A stretch of DNA of 64,000 nucleotides from CAVUPF01 sp963803755 (lineage in GTDB: Bacteria > Actinomycetota > Thermoleophilia > Solirubrobacterales > 70-9), in assembly GCA_963803755.1 (NCBI GenBank), contig CAWDNP010000012.1, positions 186,001 to 250,000 of the forward strand. Reading direction: 5' to 3'. The notes under the pieces are model-generated. The model saw only the letters and a program-made list of their open reading frames with translations. It searched no databases and was not told the DNA's origin. A program made the translations under genes and the position numbers. This document shows, one piece after another, positions 44,978 to 57,019 of this stretch; positions within the stretch are counted from its first letter, which is position 1; the number at the start of each line of letters is the position of its first letter.

Positions 44978-45343
44978 ATGGCCCAGACCAGGAAGAAGCG
45001 CCGCCGTAAGCACCGCGGCACCCAGGGCGGTCGGATCGACACCAACCGGCGCACCTCCCGCCCGCGCAGCCGCGAGGAGGCGAAAGCTCGCGCCCGCGCC
45101 TCCCGTAAACCCGGCCCGAAGGTCGACCTGCCGCCGACCTGGCGCGGGGCGGCCACGCGAGGTCTCTGCGCCGGGGCCATCTTCACCGTCTTGCTCCTCG
45201 TCATTTTCAGCCGCCCCGTCGGCGCCTCGCTCGCCCTCGGCGCCTTCATGCTCGTCTTCTACATCCCGGCCGGTTACTACATTGACATGGCGCTGTGGCG
45301 GCGGCGGGAGCGGGCGCGGATTCGTGCCCGGGAGGATTCGTGA
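44978..45343 (+). CDS. Small basic membrane protein
   Basis: A 121-residue protein. The first ~50 residues are strongly basic (K-K-R-R-R-K-H-R-G-T-Q-G-G-R), followed by two membrane helices (A-I-F-T-V-L-L-L-V-I-F and L-A-L-G-A-F-M-L-V-F-Y-I) and an Arg-rich end. The family is widespread in actinobacteria but its role is unknown. The stop overlaps the start of the MBL-fold gene (GTGA). Confidence 0.75.
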   Translation: MAQTRKKRRRKHRGTQGGRIDTNRRTSRPRSREEAKARARASRKPGPKVDLPPTWRGAATRGLCAGAIFTVLLLVIFSRPVGASLALGAFMLVFYIPAGYYIDMALWRRRERARIRAREDS

Positions 45344-45985
45344 GCCTCGATGTCCACATGCTCACGGTTGGCCCGATCGCCGAGAACTGCTTCGTTGTGC
45401 GCCGCGAGGGCTCCGACCGGACGCTGATCATCGATCCCGGCGAGGAGTCGAAGCGGATCCTGGCGACGGTCGAGGAGCTGGGCGTCGACGGTTGAGGCGA
45501 TCCTCCTCACCCACTGCCACTTTGACCACATCGGCGCCGTTGCACCCGTCGCCGAGGCGACCGGCGCTCACGTCTACTGCCCGGCGATCGAGACCCCGAT
45601 CCTCGCCGACATCATGGCCTTCGTCCCTTACGAGGGCTTCGGCCCCTACGAGAGCTACGAGGCCGAGGAGCAGGTGAGCGGGGGCGAGACGCTCGAGCTG
45701 GCTGGGATGGAGGTGGATGTGATCTTCACTCCCGGCCACAGTCCCGGCCACGTCACCTACTCGGTGCGCGGGGAGGATGCGATCTTCTCCGGCGACGTGC
45801 TCTTTCAGGGGTCGGTCGGGAGAGTCGACCTGCCCGGCGGTGACTGGGGGACGCTGCTGGAGTCGATCCGTGCCCTGACCGAGTCCCACCCCGACCGAAC
45901 CGTGGTTTACCCCGGCCACATGGGGACGACGACGCTGGGTGCCGAGCGCGCCACCAATCCCTTCCTGGCCGAGCTGGCGCGATAG
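45340..45985 (+). CDS. MBL-fold hydrolase (glyoxalase II-like), one frameshift
   Basis: About 214 residues, GTG at 45340. It opens L-T-V-G-P-I-A-E-N-C-F-V-V, a short glyoxalase II-like start, then after a frame change near 45492 the metal motif T-H-C-H-F-D-H-I-G, followed by T-P-G-H-S-P-G-H-V, F-S-G-D-V-L-F and V-Y-P-G-H-M-G. It should bind two metals and hydrolyse a thioester or similar. It precedes hisS by 30 bp, the common actinobacterial order. Confidence 0.88.
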
Positions 45986-46015
45986 CCGCCCGCCGCAGGT
46001 AAGGTCGCGGCCAGC

Positions 46016-47256
46016 ATGGCCAGCAAGTACCAGGCGCCCCGCGGGACCTTCGACATTCTGCCCAAGCAGGCGCGTGCCCGGGCGCGGATCGAGCGCGCCG
46101 CCAAGGCGATCTTCGCCTGTGCCGGCTACGAGCCGATCGCCACGCCCGCCTTCGAGGACACTGAGCTGTTTGAGCGCGGGGTCGGCCGCTCCACCGACAT
46201 CGTCCGTAAGGAGATGTTCACCTTCGAGGATAAGGGCGGGCGCAGCATCACCCTGCGCCCGGAGGGCACGGCGCCGATCTGCCGCGCCTACCTCGAGCAT
46301 GGCATGCACAAGCTGGCGCAGCCGGTGAAGCTCTCCTACCTCGGCCCCTTCTTCCGCCACGAGCGCCCGCAGGCCGGACGCTACCGCCAGTTCTACCAGC
46401 TCGGCGTCGAGGCGATCGGTACCGACTCTCCGCTGGCCGATGCCGAGGCGATCATGCTGCTCTCTGACCTGCTCGCCGAGTTGGGGGTGCCCGGGGTGCA
46501 GCTGCGGCTGGGGAGTCTCGGCTCGCCGGATTCGCGCCACGCCTACCTGGATGAGCTGAAAGCGCACCTGCACGCCCACGAGGGCGAGCTGTCCGAGGAC
46601 GTGCGCGAGCGGATCGACGTCAACCCGCTGCGCGCTTTCGACTCCGATGACGAGGAGACACGAGCAGTGATGGCGAGCGCGCCTACGATCGTCGGGGGCT
46701 TGGAGGGAGAGGACGCCGGGCACTTCGCCGAGGTGCGGGCGCTGCTCGACGCGGCGGGGATCGCCTATGAGGTCGATCCCACCCTAGTGCGCGGCCTCGA
46801 CTACTACACGCGCACGATCTTCTCCTTCGTCTGCGAGAGCCTCGGTGCCCAGTCGGAGATCGGCGGCGGCGGCCGCTACGACAATCTGATCGAGCAGCTC
46901 GGCGGGCCGCCGACCCCGGCGGTCGGATGGGCGGCTGGGATCGAGCGCATCCTGCTGGCGCTAGACGAGGACGGCGAGCCGGCTGAGCGCGACGCCTTCA
47001 TCGCGGTCGCCGAGGATGGGGACAGGCAGCGGGCGATGGCACTGGCAAGCGAGCTGCGCCACGCCGGGCTGTCGGCCGAGCTGGACCTCGCCGGCCGCAG
47101 CCTCAAGGGCCAGCTCAAACACGCCAACCGGATCGGGGCCCGGCGCGTCCTGATCCTCGAGGCCGACGGCGGCGTGCAGCTGCGCGACATGGAGACCGGT
47201 GGGCAGCGCCCGGTCGACAGCGCGAGGCTGATCGACGAGATCGCCGGAGGCGAAGC

Positions 47257-47260
<4 letters not shown>
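46016..47260 (+). CDS. hisS: Histidyl-tRNA synthetase
   Basis: A 414-residue intact class II synthetase. Visible motifs are R-G-T-F-D-I-L-P at the start, motif 2 G-P-F-F-R-H-E-R-P-Q-A-G-R-Y-R-Q-F, the histidine-binding signature L-V-R-G-L-D-Y-Y-T-R-T and motif 3 G-G-G-R-Y-D-N-L ... A-V-G-W-A-A-G-I-E-R, then an anticodon-binding domain. Charges tRNA-His. It overlaps aspS by 4 bp. Confidence 0.96.
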
Positions 47261-49055
<1,795 letters not shown>

Positions 49056-49057
49056 CG

Positions 49058-49342
49058 GTGGCCCTGCGGGATTGGCTTCCACGATCCTGGCGTCCCGCTC
49101 CCGGTCCCGGCCAGACGCCGGTCCACGTCGACGACCCGGCCTTCGACAGCTGGGAGGTGGTGCGGGACTTCGGTGAGCTGCGGACAGCGCGCGCCTGGCA
49201 CCAGGCGCTGGTAGAGGCCGACATTGAGGCGGTCCTCACCGCCGACTGGCCGCTCGACCGCTTCGGGCGAGGCGACATCGCCTTGCGGGTGCCGCCGGAG
49301 CGCTGGAGCGAGGCCGAGCTGCTGCTCTCCAACCTGGACTGA
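49058..49342 (+). CDS. Small DUF2007-like protein
   Basis: A 94-residue protein, GTG at 49058, two bases after the aspS stop. The second half reads D-S-W-E-V-V-R-D-F-G-E-L-R-T-A-R-A-W-H-Q-A-L and ends with D-I-A-L-R-V-P-P-E, a pattern close to the DUF2007 putative signal-transducing fold. Role unknown; probably in the aspS transcript. Confidence 0.65.
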   Translation: MALRDWLPRSWRPAPGPGQTPVHVDDPAFDSWEVVRDFGELRTARAWHQALVEADIEAVLTADWPLDRFGRGDIALRVPPERWSEAELLLSNLD

Positions 49343-49560
49343 AAGGCCATCGCCACCCCGCCTGAGCGCTGCTACGGTTGAGCCGAGGCTCGAGCCCGTT
49401 CGCGAGCCGTCTCACCGTTTGACCCAACACAAACGGCGCGGGAGCCGAAGTCCTCCCTCCCCTTGGGGTCGGGGGCAGGCACCCACCTTCACTTGAAGGG
49501 ATCAAAGCCAGAGGCGGCAACGGCGGGTTGGAGCCTCGCTTGCGCTCTAACCTTCGGCGA

Positions 49561-51009
49561 ATGAGCCGAGAGCTTTTCGAGCAGTACCTGGGCGATGAGA
49601 GCCGGCTGGGGCCGGCTCCCGACGGTGCCTTCACCGGGGCCGCTGGGGGAGCGGCCTGCGGTGACCTGGCGCGGATCTCGCTGGCGCTGGACGGCGGCGC
49701 CATCGCCGATGCGACCTTCGACGCGGAGGGGTGCGGGGCGACGCGGGCCGCGACAGCGGCGGCCGTCGACCTGGTGTGCGGCCAGAGCGTGCTCGACGCC
49801 GCTGGGGTCGGGATTGATCAGGTCGATGCCGCGATCGGCGGGCTGACTCCGGCGAAGCGCCACGCCGCGCAGCTCGCGGCCGATGCGCTGCACCGGGCGC
49901 TGGCGAGTGCCGCCGCCTCGTCTAAGCGGCTGGCGGCGCCCGACGAGCGGCGCGTGCTGGTTGCGATGTCGGGCGGGGTCGACAGCGCCGTCGCGGCGCT
50001 GCTGGAGTGTGAGCGCGGGGCGGAGGTGGTCGGCGTGACGGTGAAGCTCTGGGCCGACCCGGAGACCGACGGCGCCAAGGCCTGCTGCTCCCCGGAGGCG
50101 GTACTCGGCGCCCGCGGGCTTGCCCACTCGGTAGGCATCCCGCACCTCACTCTCGACCTCGAGGAGGAGTTCCGCCGCCGCGTCGTCGGCGAGTTCGTCT
50201 CCGGCTACACGGCCGGGAGAACGCCAAATCCCTGCATCCTCTGCAACGGGGAGGTGCGGATCGCGGCGATGGTCGACCTGGCGGACCGGCTCGGCGCCAC
50301 GCACCTCATCACCGGCCACTACGCGCGGATTGTCGACGACGGTGAGGGGCCGCTGCTCGCCGCGGCGGCCGACGAGGCCAAGGACCAGAGCTACATGCTG
50401 GCCGCGCTGCCGCCGGACCTGCTCGCGCGCCTTAGTTTCCCGCTCACCGAGCTGACCAAGCCCGAGGTGCGGGAGATTGCCGCCCGCCACGGCCTCGCGG
50501 TGGCCCATAAGGCTGAGAGCCAGGACCTCTGCTTCCTCGCCGGTCAGAGCAAACAGCGCTTCCTGCGTCGCCACGGCGGCTTGCACGAGCGCGAGGGCGC
50601 CCTACTTGACCGCTCCGGACGCGAGATCGGCCGCCACTCCGGCCACCACAACTTCACGGTTGGGCAGCGCCGCGGAATCCGCGTCTCCGCCCCCGAACCG
50701 CTCTACGTACTCGCCATTGATGCCGAGTCCAACACGGTCCTAGTCGGCACTCGTGAGGAACTGGCGACGCGGAAGGTGCGCATTCGCGACGTCGTGCTGC
50801 ACCGCGACGGCGCCAGCGTCGACGCCGTCAAGCTCCGCTACCACACCCGCCCCTTGCCGGCCGCGGTGTCGGCGGTGCAAATCGGCCGTCATGCGAGGCT
50901 TGACCTCCAGCTCTCCGAGGCCTTCGCCGGCGCCTCACCCGGCCAGACGGCGGTGCTGCTCGCCGGCGAGGCGATCGTCGGCCACGGCACCGTCGCCGCC
51001 GCAGCCTGA
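49561..51009 (+). CDS. mnmA: IscU-like domain fused to tRNA 2-thiouridylase MnmA
   Basis: About 482 residues from the ATG at 49561. Residues 1-120 resemble an IscU/NifU scaffold, with G-A-A-C-G-D, A-E-G-C-G-A-T and V-C-G-Q-S placed where the three cluster-binding cysteines usually lie. The rest is MnmA: PP-loop M-S-G-G-V-D-S-A-V, P-N-P-C-I-L-C-N with the active cysteine, and E-S-Q-D-L-C-F-L-A with the second. MnmA makes 2-thiouridine at position 34 of Lys, Glu and Gln tRNAs. The fusion would deliver or supply sulfur or an Fe-S cluster directly. Intact. Confidence 0.9.
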   Translation: MSRELFEQYLGDESRLGPAPDGAFTGAAGGAACGDLARISLALDGGAIADATFDAEGCGATRAATAAAVDLVCGQSVLDAAGVGIDQVDAAIGGLTPAKRHAAQLAADALHRALASAAASSKRLAAPDERRVLVAMSGGVDSAVAALLECERGAEVVGVTVKLWADPETDGAKACCSPEAVLGARGLAHSVGIPHLTLDLEEEFRRRVVGEFVSGYTAGRTPNPCILCNGEVRIAAMVDLADRLGATHLITGHYARIVDDGEGPLLAAAADEAKDQSYMLAALPPDLLARLSFPLTELTKPEVREIAARHGLAVAHKAESQDLCFLAGQSKQRFLRRHGGLHEREGALLDRSGREIGRHSGHHNFTVGQRRGIRVSAPEPLYVLAIDAESNTVLVGTREELATRKVRIRDVVLHRDGASVDAVKLRYHTRPLPAAVSAVQIGRHARLDLQLSEAFAGASPGQTAVLLAGEAIVGHGTVAAAA

Positions 51010-51053
51010 CAGCGCTCCGACCGCGGGCGATAGTGACTTAGGCTCTCCCCTTC

Positions 51054-53662
51054 ATGAAGGCCCAGGAGATCCGCGACACCTACCTTTCCTTCTTCGAGGA
51101 GCGCGGGCATGAGATCGTGCCCTCGGCCTCGCTGGTGCCCGCTGCGCACGACCCCTCCGTGCTGCTGACGACCGCCGGGATGCAGCCCTTCAAGCCCTAC
51201 TTCCTCGGTCGCGAGAAACCCCCCGCCAGGCGTTTCGCCGACGTGCAGAAATGCTTTCGCACCACTGACATTGAGGAGGTCGGCAACACCGCCCGCCACC
51301 TCACCTTCTTCGAGATGCTTGGCAATTGGAGCTTCGGCGACTACTTCAAGGCGGAGTCGATTCCCTGGGGCTGGGAGCTCTCGACGCAGGGCTTCGGCAT
51401 GGACCCCGAGCGGATCTGGGTGACGGTCTTTGGCGGCGACGAAGAGCTGGGGCTCGGCCCGGATGAGGAGGCGATCGCAATCTGGGGCGGGCTGGGCCTG
51501 CCCGACGAGCGGATCGTGCGGCTGGGGCGCGCCGACAACTTCTGGCAGGCGGGGCCGGCCGGCCCCTGCGGCCCCTGCTCGGAGCTCTACTTCGACCGTG
51601 GTGAGGCATTCGGCGCCCCGGGCGAGCGCCCTGGTGAGGACACCGACCGCTTCCTCGAGTTCTGGAACCACGTCTTCATGACCTACGACCTTGCCAGCGA
51701 TGGCTCTCTGACCGAGTTGCCGATGCGCAACATCGACACCGGCATGGGGCTGGACCGGATGGCGGCGATCCTCCAGGACGTCCCCTCGGTCTTTGAGACC
51801 GACCTGCTGCGGCCACTGGTCGGTCTTGCCGAGGAGCTGTCCGGGCGTTCCTACGGCGAGGGCGGCGCGGTGACCCGCGCGATGCGGATCATCGCCGACC
51901 ACTCGCGCTCCGCCGCCTTCCTGATCGCCGACGGCGTCGTCCCCTCCAACGAGGATCGCGGCTACATCTTGCGGCGGATCATGCGGCGGGCGATCCAGCA
52001 GGGGCACACGCTCGACCTCTCCTCGCCCTGGCTGGGCCGCTTCGCCGAGCGCACGATCGAGATCATGGGGGAGTCCTACCCCGAGCTGGTCACCGAGCGT
52101 GAGACGGTCGGCCGCTGGGTTGGCGATGAGGAGGAGAGCTTTGGCCGCACCCTGGAGCGGGGCACTGAGCTGTTGGAGCGGCTGGTCGCCGAGGCGGAGG
52201 AGTCCGCCACGTCGTGGATCGACGCCGCCGAGGCCTTCAAGCTCCACGACACCTTCGGCTTCCCCTACGACCTGACCAAGGAGCTGCTCGCCGAGCGGGG
52301 GCTCTCGGTCGATGACGCGGGCTTCGAGGAGCTGATGGAGGAGCAGCGCCAGCGCGCCCGGGTTGGCGCCGCCACCGCGCACGGCTCCGAGGACCGCCAC
52401 GAGCGGGTGATCTCCTTCGCCACTTCGGCTCCGCCAACCCGCTTCGTCGGCTATGAAACGCTGCGTGCGACTACCGGGCTCGCCGCGGTTGAGGCAGAGG
52501 ACGGTCGGGCTCTGGTCAAGCTGGAGGAGAGCCCCTTCTACGCCGAGGGCGGCGGCCAGGTCGCCGACTCGGGCGTGCTGCTCTGGAGTGGGGGAGAGGC
52601 GAGGGTGCTCGATGTCTACCGGGTGGGCGAGGACCAGGCGCTCGAGGTCGAGCCATCAAGCGGCCCGGTCGAAGCCGGCGAGGCGGTCGAGGCCGTGGTC
52701 GACCGCGAGATGCGCTACGCGACGATGCGCAACCACACCGCGACCCACCTCCTGCACGCGGCGCTGCGCGAGCGGCTCGGCGCTCACGTCCGCCAGGCCG
52801 GCTCCGCCGTCCGCCCCGACAAGCTGCGCTTCGACTTCAGCCACGGCCAGGCGCTTAGCCCCGAGGAGGTGCGCGAGGTCGAGGACCGTGTCAACGAGTG
52901 GGTGAAGGCGAGCCGCCCGGTGCGCTCGCTCAACATGGGGCGGGCGGAGGCTGAGCGGCTGGGCGCGATGGCGCTGTTCGGCGAGAAATACGGCAGTGGG
53001 TGCGGGTGGTCGAGGTCGACGGGGTCTCGCGCGAGCTGTGCGGCGGTACCCACGTCGCCAACACGGCGGAGATTGGCATCTTCAAGATCGTCTCCGAGGG
53101 CTCGAGCGCCGCCAACGTGCGACGGATCGAGGCGCTCAGCGGGCCCGCTGCGATCGACTGGTTCCGCGAGCGCGAGGCGCAGCTGCGCGAGGTGGGCGAC
53201 GCTCGGCTCCCCGCAGGACCCGCTCGCAGCTGCCCGCCGTGCGGCGGAGCGCTTGGCGAGGCGGGCAGGGGAGCGCAGCGGGCCGAGCAGCAGCGCCGCC
53301 GAGGAGGCGGACCGCCTGTGGGCGAGGCGACCGAGGCCGGCGGCCTCAAGGTGATCGCCGCCCGCGCCGCCCTGGCCGACCAGAGGCAGCTGCTCGACCT
53401 CGCAAACCGGGTCCAGTCGAAGCTCGGAGTCGGCTCCGCGGTCGCCCTCGGCGGCGCCAGGGCGGGAAGGTGCGGCTCGTCGTCCTACTTCGAAGGAGGC
53501 GGTGGCAGCTGGGGTCTCGGCGCGGCGGTGGTTCCAAGGCGGCACCGGTCTTCGCCGGTGGCGGTGGCGGGAGGCCGACATGGCGCAGGCGGGAGGTAGG
53601 GACCCGGCCGGGCTGCCGGGCGCTGGCGCGGCGCGGCGGGCGATCGAGGCGGGGGTGGCTAG
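51054..53662 (+). CDS. alaS: Alanyl-tRNA synthetase, several frameshifts
   Basis: About 870 residues when joined. The class II core starts I-R-D-T-Y-L-S-F-F-E-E-R-G-H, with N-T-A-R-H-L-T-F-F-E-M-L-G-N-W and motif 3-like G-M-G-L-D-R-M-A-A. The editing domain has N-H-T-A-T-H-L-L-H-A-A-L and, after a frame change near 52993, L-C-G-G-T-H-V with the zinc-binding Cys and His. A C-terminal oligomerisation domain follows in further frames (breaks near 53210, 53470). The 52993 break is explained by one lost G. End approximate, at the TAG at 53660. Confidence 0.93.
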
Positions 53663-53666
53663 GAGT

Positions 53667-54055
53667 GTGAAGGTGCTCGCCCTCGACCACGGCACGGCCC
53701 GGACCGGCTGCGCGGTCTCCGACCCCAGCGGCACCTTCGCGACCGGCCCCCATGATCGAGCCGCCGGAGCCGCGCTCGGTGGCGCAGCTCGCGCCGAGCG
53801 CGGGGCCGAGCTGGTCGTCGTCGGGCTCCCGCTCCACCTCAGCGGCGAGGAGGGCAGCCAGGCGGCGCTCAGCCGCACCTTCTGCGTCGAGCTGGAGGCG
53901 TCCTCGACGTGCCGGTCGAGACCTACGACGAGCGGCTGACGACCCGGATGGCCGAGGCGAGTCGGCGCGAGGGAGCGAAAGCGCCCGTCGACTCCCGCTG
54001 CCGCCCACCTTCTCCAGGCCTACCTCGCCGGCCGGGCGGCGATTGAGAGGGCGTG
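53667..54055 (+). CDS. ruvX: RuvX/YqgF nuclease-family protein, frameshifted
   Basis: About 130 residues, GTG at 53667 after GGAG. It has the YqgF pattern V-K-V-L-A-L-D-H-G-T-A-R-T-G-C-A-V-S-D with the first acidic residue, E-L-V-V-V-G-L-P-L-H-L-S-G, then, after a frame change, V-E-T-Y-D-E-R-L-T-T and D-S-R with the last acidic residue. It is a putative RNA/DNA resolvase involved in 16S rRNA processing. Frames change near 53800-53920 and 54000. It sits between alaS and mltG, the conserved order. Confidence 0.82.
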
Positions 54056-55021
54056 ACGGCTGAGGACTGGCTCTTCGAGAGCCCCTCGCCGCGCGACGCC
54101 GACGATCGCGACGCCACCGAGCGAGAGCTCCGTCGGCGGGAGCGCCAGGGGCGCCGTCGCCCGTCTGAGGGCGGGCGAGGCAGAGGGCGCCGGGCCCTCG
54201 CGGTCCTCACCATCGGCGCGGTTGCCCTCGCGATCGTCGTGGCCGGGCTGGGCTCTACCGGCACTTCAATCGCTCCGCGCCCTCCCCGGTCGTCCAGACG
54301 TCGGCACGGTGACGATCCCCGAGGGCTACAGCCGGCCTCAGGCCGCGAGATTGTCAAGCAGGACGGCCTGCGGGGCAGCTACATGGCGGCGAGCTGCGCT
54401 CCCCCATCTCGACCCGGCCGCTACGGCGGCGCCCACCCCAAGAGCCTCGAGGGCTTCCTCTTCCCTGCCACCTTCGACCTTCGGCGGCATGCTCCCGTCC
54501 CGAACTCGTCCGGCACCAGCTCCAGGACTTCCAGCGCAGGACAGGGGCGTCGACATGCGCTACGCCCGCTCCAAGAACCTCACCGCCTACGACGTGCTCA
54601 TGATCGCCTCGATGATCGAGCGCGAGGCCCAGGTACCGTGCGACCGCAAGCTGGTCGCGGCGGTGATCTACAACCGCCTGCGCGACAGGGATGCAGCTGG
54701 GCATCGACGCGACGATCCGCTTCGCGACCGGCAACTACACGCGGCCGCTGACCGAATCCGAACTGGCGACCCGCACCCCCTACAACACGCGCCGCTTCAT
54801 ACGGGCTGCCGCCGACGCCGATCTACAACCCCGGCCTGGCCTCGATCGAGGCCGCGGCCCATCCGGCCAAGGTCGACTACCTCTACTACGTGAACAAGCC
54901 GGGAACCTGCGGCAAACTCGCCTTCTCTGCCTCCTACGCGCAGTTCCAGCGCAACGTCGAACGCTACAACGCAGCCCGCGCCGCGGCTGGCGGAAACTCC
55001 CCGACCACCTGCAGGGAATAG
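54053..55021 (+). CDS. mltG: Endolytic murein transglycosylase MltG, several frameshifts
   Basis: About 320 residues in at least four frame pieces. A charged cytosolic N-terminus (W-L-F-E-S-P-S-P) is followed by one membrane helix (L-A-V-L-T-I-G-A-V-A-L), a LysM-like T-V-T-I-P-E-G-Y-S, and the catalytic region A-S-M-I-E-R-E-A-Q (Glu), V-I-Y-N-R-L, and P-I-Y-N-P-G-L-A-S-I-E-A-A. It cuts glycan strands of nascent peptidoglycan. Frame changes near 54280, 54400, 54540, 54690 and 54810 look like base-call errors. Confidence 0.85.
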
Positions 55022-55023
55022 GC

Positions 55024-55815
55024 GTGCCACGCCTTGCCGTCCTCGGGTACCCGATCGGCCACTCGCGCTCCCCCGCGATGCACAACGCGGCGCTGGCGGC
55101 ACTGGGAATGGGGGCGCAGTGGAGCTATGAGGCGATCGAGGTCGCGCCCGACCGCTTCGAGGAGCGAGTGCGGGCGATGTCGGGCGAGGGCTTCGCCGGG
55201 GCCAACGTCACAGTCCCCCATAAGGGCGCCGCCCTGGCGCTCGCCGACGAGCTCTCCGAGGTGGCCCGCGAGGTCGGCGCTGCCAACACACTGGTCTTCA
55301 TCGGCGGCGAGATCCGCGCCGAGAACACCGACGCAGACGGACTGCTGAACGCGCTGCCGGCCTCTCCGACCGGGCGCCGAGCGCTGGTGCTCGGTGCGGG
55401 TGGTGCCGGGCGGGCGGTGGTCTGGGCCCTGGTCCGGGAGGGTGCTGAGGTCGAGGTCTGGAATCGCACCGAGCTGCGCTCTCGCCACCTCTGCAAGGAA
55501 CTGGGCGGTCGGCCGGTGGCCGACCCCGCCCAGAGTGATTACGAGCTGATCGTCAACACAACCGCGGTCGGCTTGGGCGGGGAGGATCCCTTCGAGGAGC
55601 TGCCGCTCGCGGCCGAGGGCTTCGCAGCCGCCCAAACCGTGGTCGACATGGTCTACGGGGCCGAGCCGACCCGCCTGCTGGGGACCGCCGGGGCGGCCGG
55701 GGCGACGGTCGTCGACGGAATCGAGGTCCTCGTCCAGCAGGGCGCGCTCTCCTTCTGCATCTGGACGGGCCGCGAGGCGCCGCTCGACGTGATGCGCGCC
55801 GCCGCCCGCAGCTAA
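55024..55815 (+). CDS. aroE: Shikimate dehydrogenase
   Basis: A 263-residue intact enzyme, GTG at 55024, two bases after the mltG stop. It has G-Y-P-I-G-H-S-R-S-P-A-M-H-N, N-V-T-V-P-H-K with the catalytic Lys, N-T-D-A-D-G, NADP loop L-G-A-G-G-A-G-R-A-V and G-I-E-V-L-V-Q-Q-G-A-L. It reduces 3-dehydroshikimate to shikimate. Starts the aroE-aroC-aroKB-aroQ run. Confidence 0.95.
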   Translation: MPRLAVLGYPIGHSRSPAMHNAALAALGMGAQWSYEAIEVAPDRFEERVRAMSGEGFAGANVTVPHKGAALALADELSEVAREVGAANTLVFIGGEIRAENTDADGLLNALPASPTGRRALVLGAGGAGRAVVWALVREGAEVEVWNRTELRSRHLCKELGGRPVADPAQSDYELIVNTTAVGLGGEDPFEELPLAAEGFAAAQTVVDMVYGAEPTRLLGTAGAAGATVVDGIEVLVQQGALSFCIWTGREAPLDVMRAAARS

Positions 55816-55850
55816 GGTCGCGCTGCTGCGCCGATAGCCTAGGCACGCAG

Positions 55851-57015
55851 ATGAGCTGCTTCAGGTTCACAACGGCGGGCGAGTCGCACGGCCCGGGACT
55901 GGTCGCGATCGTCGAGGGCATGCCCGCGGGGCTCACCCTCGACCGCGAGGCGCTTGACCGCGACATGGCGCGGCGCCAGCTCGGTCACGGGCGCGGCGGG
56001 CGGATGAAGATCGAGGCCGACGCAGTCGAGGTCCGCTCCGGCGTCCGCCACGGTCGCACTCTCGGCAGCCCGATCGCCGTCCTCGTCGCCAACCGCGACT
56101 ACGCCAATTGGGAGGAGCGGATGAATCCCTGGCCGGTCGAGGCCGAGGTGGACGAGGTCCACCTGCCGCGGCCCGGCCACGCCGATCTGGTCGGTGCCCA
56201 GAAATACGGTCACACCGACATCCGCAACGTGCTGGAGCGGGCGAGCGCGCGCAGACAGCCGCCCGCGTCGCCGCCGGCTCGCTTGCCCGCGGCCTCCTCG
56301 CCGCGCTGGGAGTGAGCGTCCACAGCCACGTCACCCAGATCGCCTCGGTGAGGGCACCCGAGCGCCCCGACCTCGACCCGGAGGACTTCGAGGGGGTCGA
56401 CGAGGACCCGGTGCGCTGCCTCGACCCCGAGGCGAGCGCGGCGATGGTCGAGGAGATCAACCGACTGCGCAAGGCGAACGAGAGCCTTGGCGGCAGTTTC
56501 GAGGTGCGCGCCTTCGGCCTCATCCCCGGACTTGGCTCCCACATCTCCTGGAAGGACCGCCTCGACGGCCGCCTCGCTGGCGCGGTTGCTTCTATCCAGT
56601 CGGTGAAGGGGGTGGCGATCGGCGAAGCCTGGGACGTCGCCGGTCGGCCTGGCTCGAGGCTCACGATGAGATCTTCTTCTCGCCCGAGCGCGGCTACTAC
56701 CGCGAGACCAACCACGCCGGTGGGCTCGAGGGCGGGATGACCAACGGGCAGCCGCTCTCGGTACGGGCAGCGATCAAGCCGATCTCTACACTGACCAAGC
56801 CGCTGCGCTCGGTCGACACCGAGACCAGGGAGCCAGCCCAGGCGTTGCGTGAGCGCACCGACTCGACCGTCGTGCCCGCCGCGGCGGTCGTCGGCGAGGC
56901 GATGGTCTGCCTCACCCTGGCCCGCTGTTACCGCGAGAAGTTCGGCGGCGACCACATCGACGACGTACTGGCGGCGGTCGACGCCTACAAGAAGCGCATC
57001 GATTGGCGGGGCTAA
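55851..57015 (+). CDS. aroC: Chorismate synthase, two frameshifts
   Basis: About 388 residues when joined. It starts F-T-T-A-G-E-S-H-G-P-G, has R-R-Q-L-G-H-G-R-G-G-R-M, R-P-G-H-A-D-L-V-G-A-Q-K-Y, then after a break near 56255 the L-L-A-A-L-G-V section, and after a break near 56650 G-G-M-T-N-G-Q-P-L-S-V-R and P-A-A-A-V-V-G-E-A-M. It makes chorismate from EPSP with reduced FMN. Confidence 0.93.
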
Positions 57016-57019
57016 ACCC

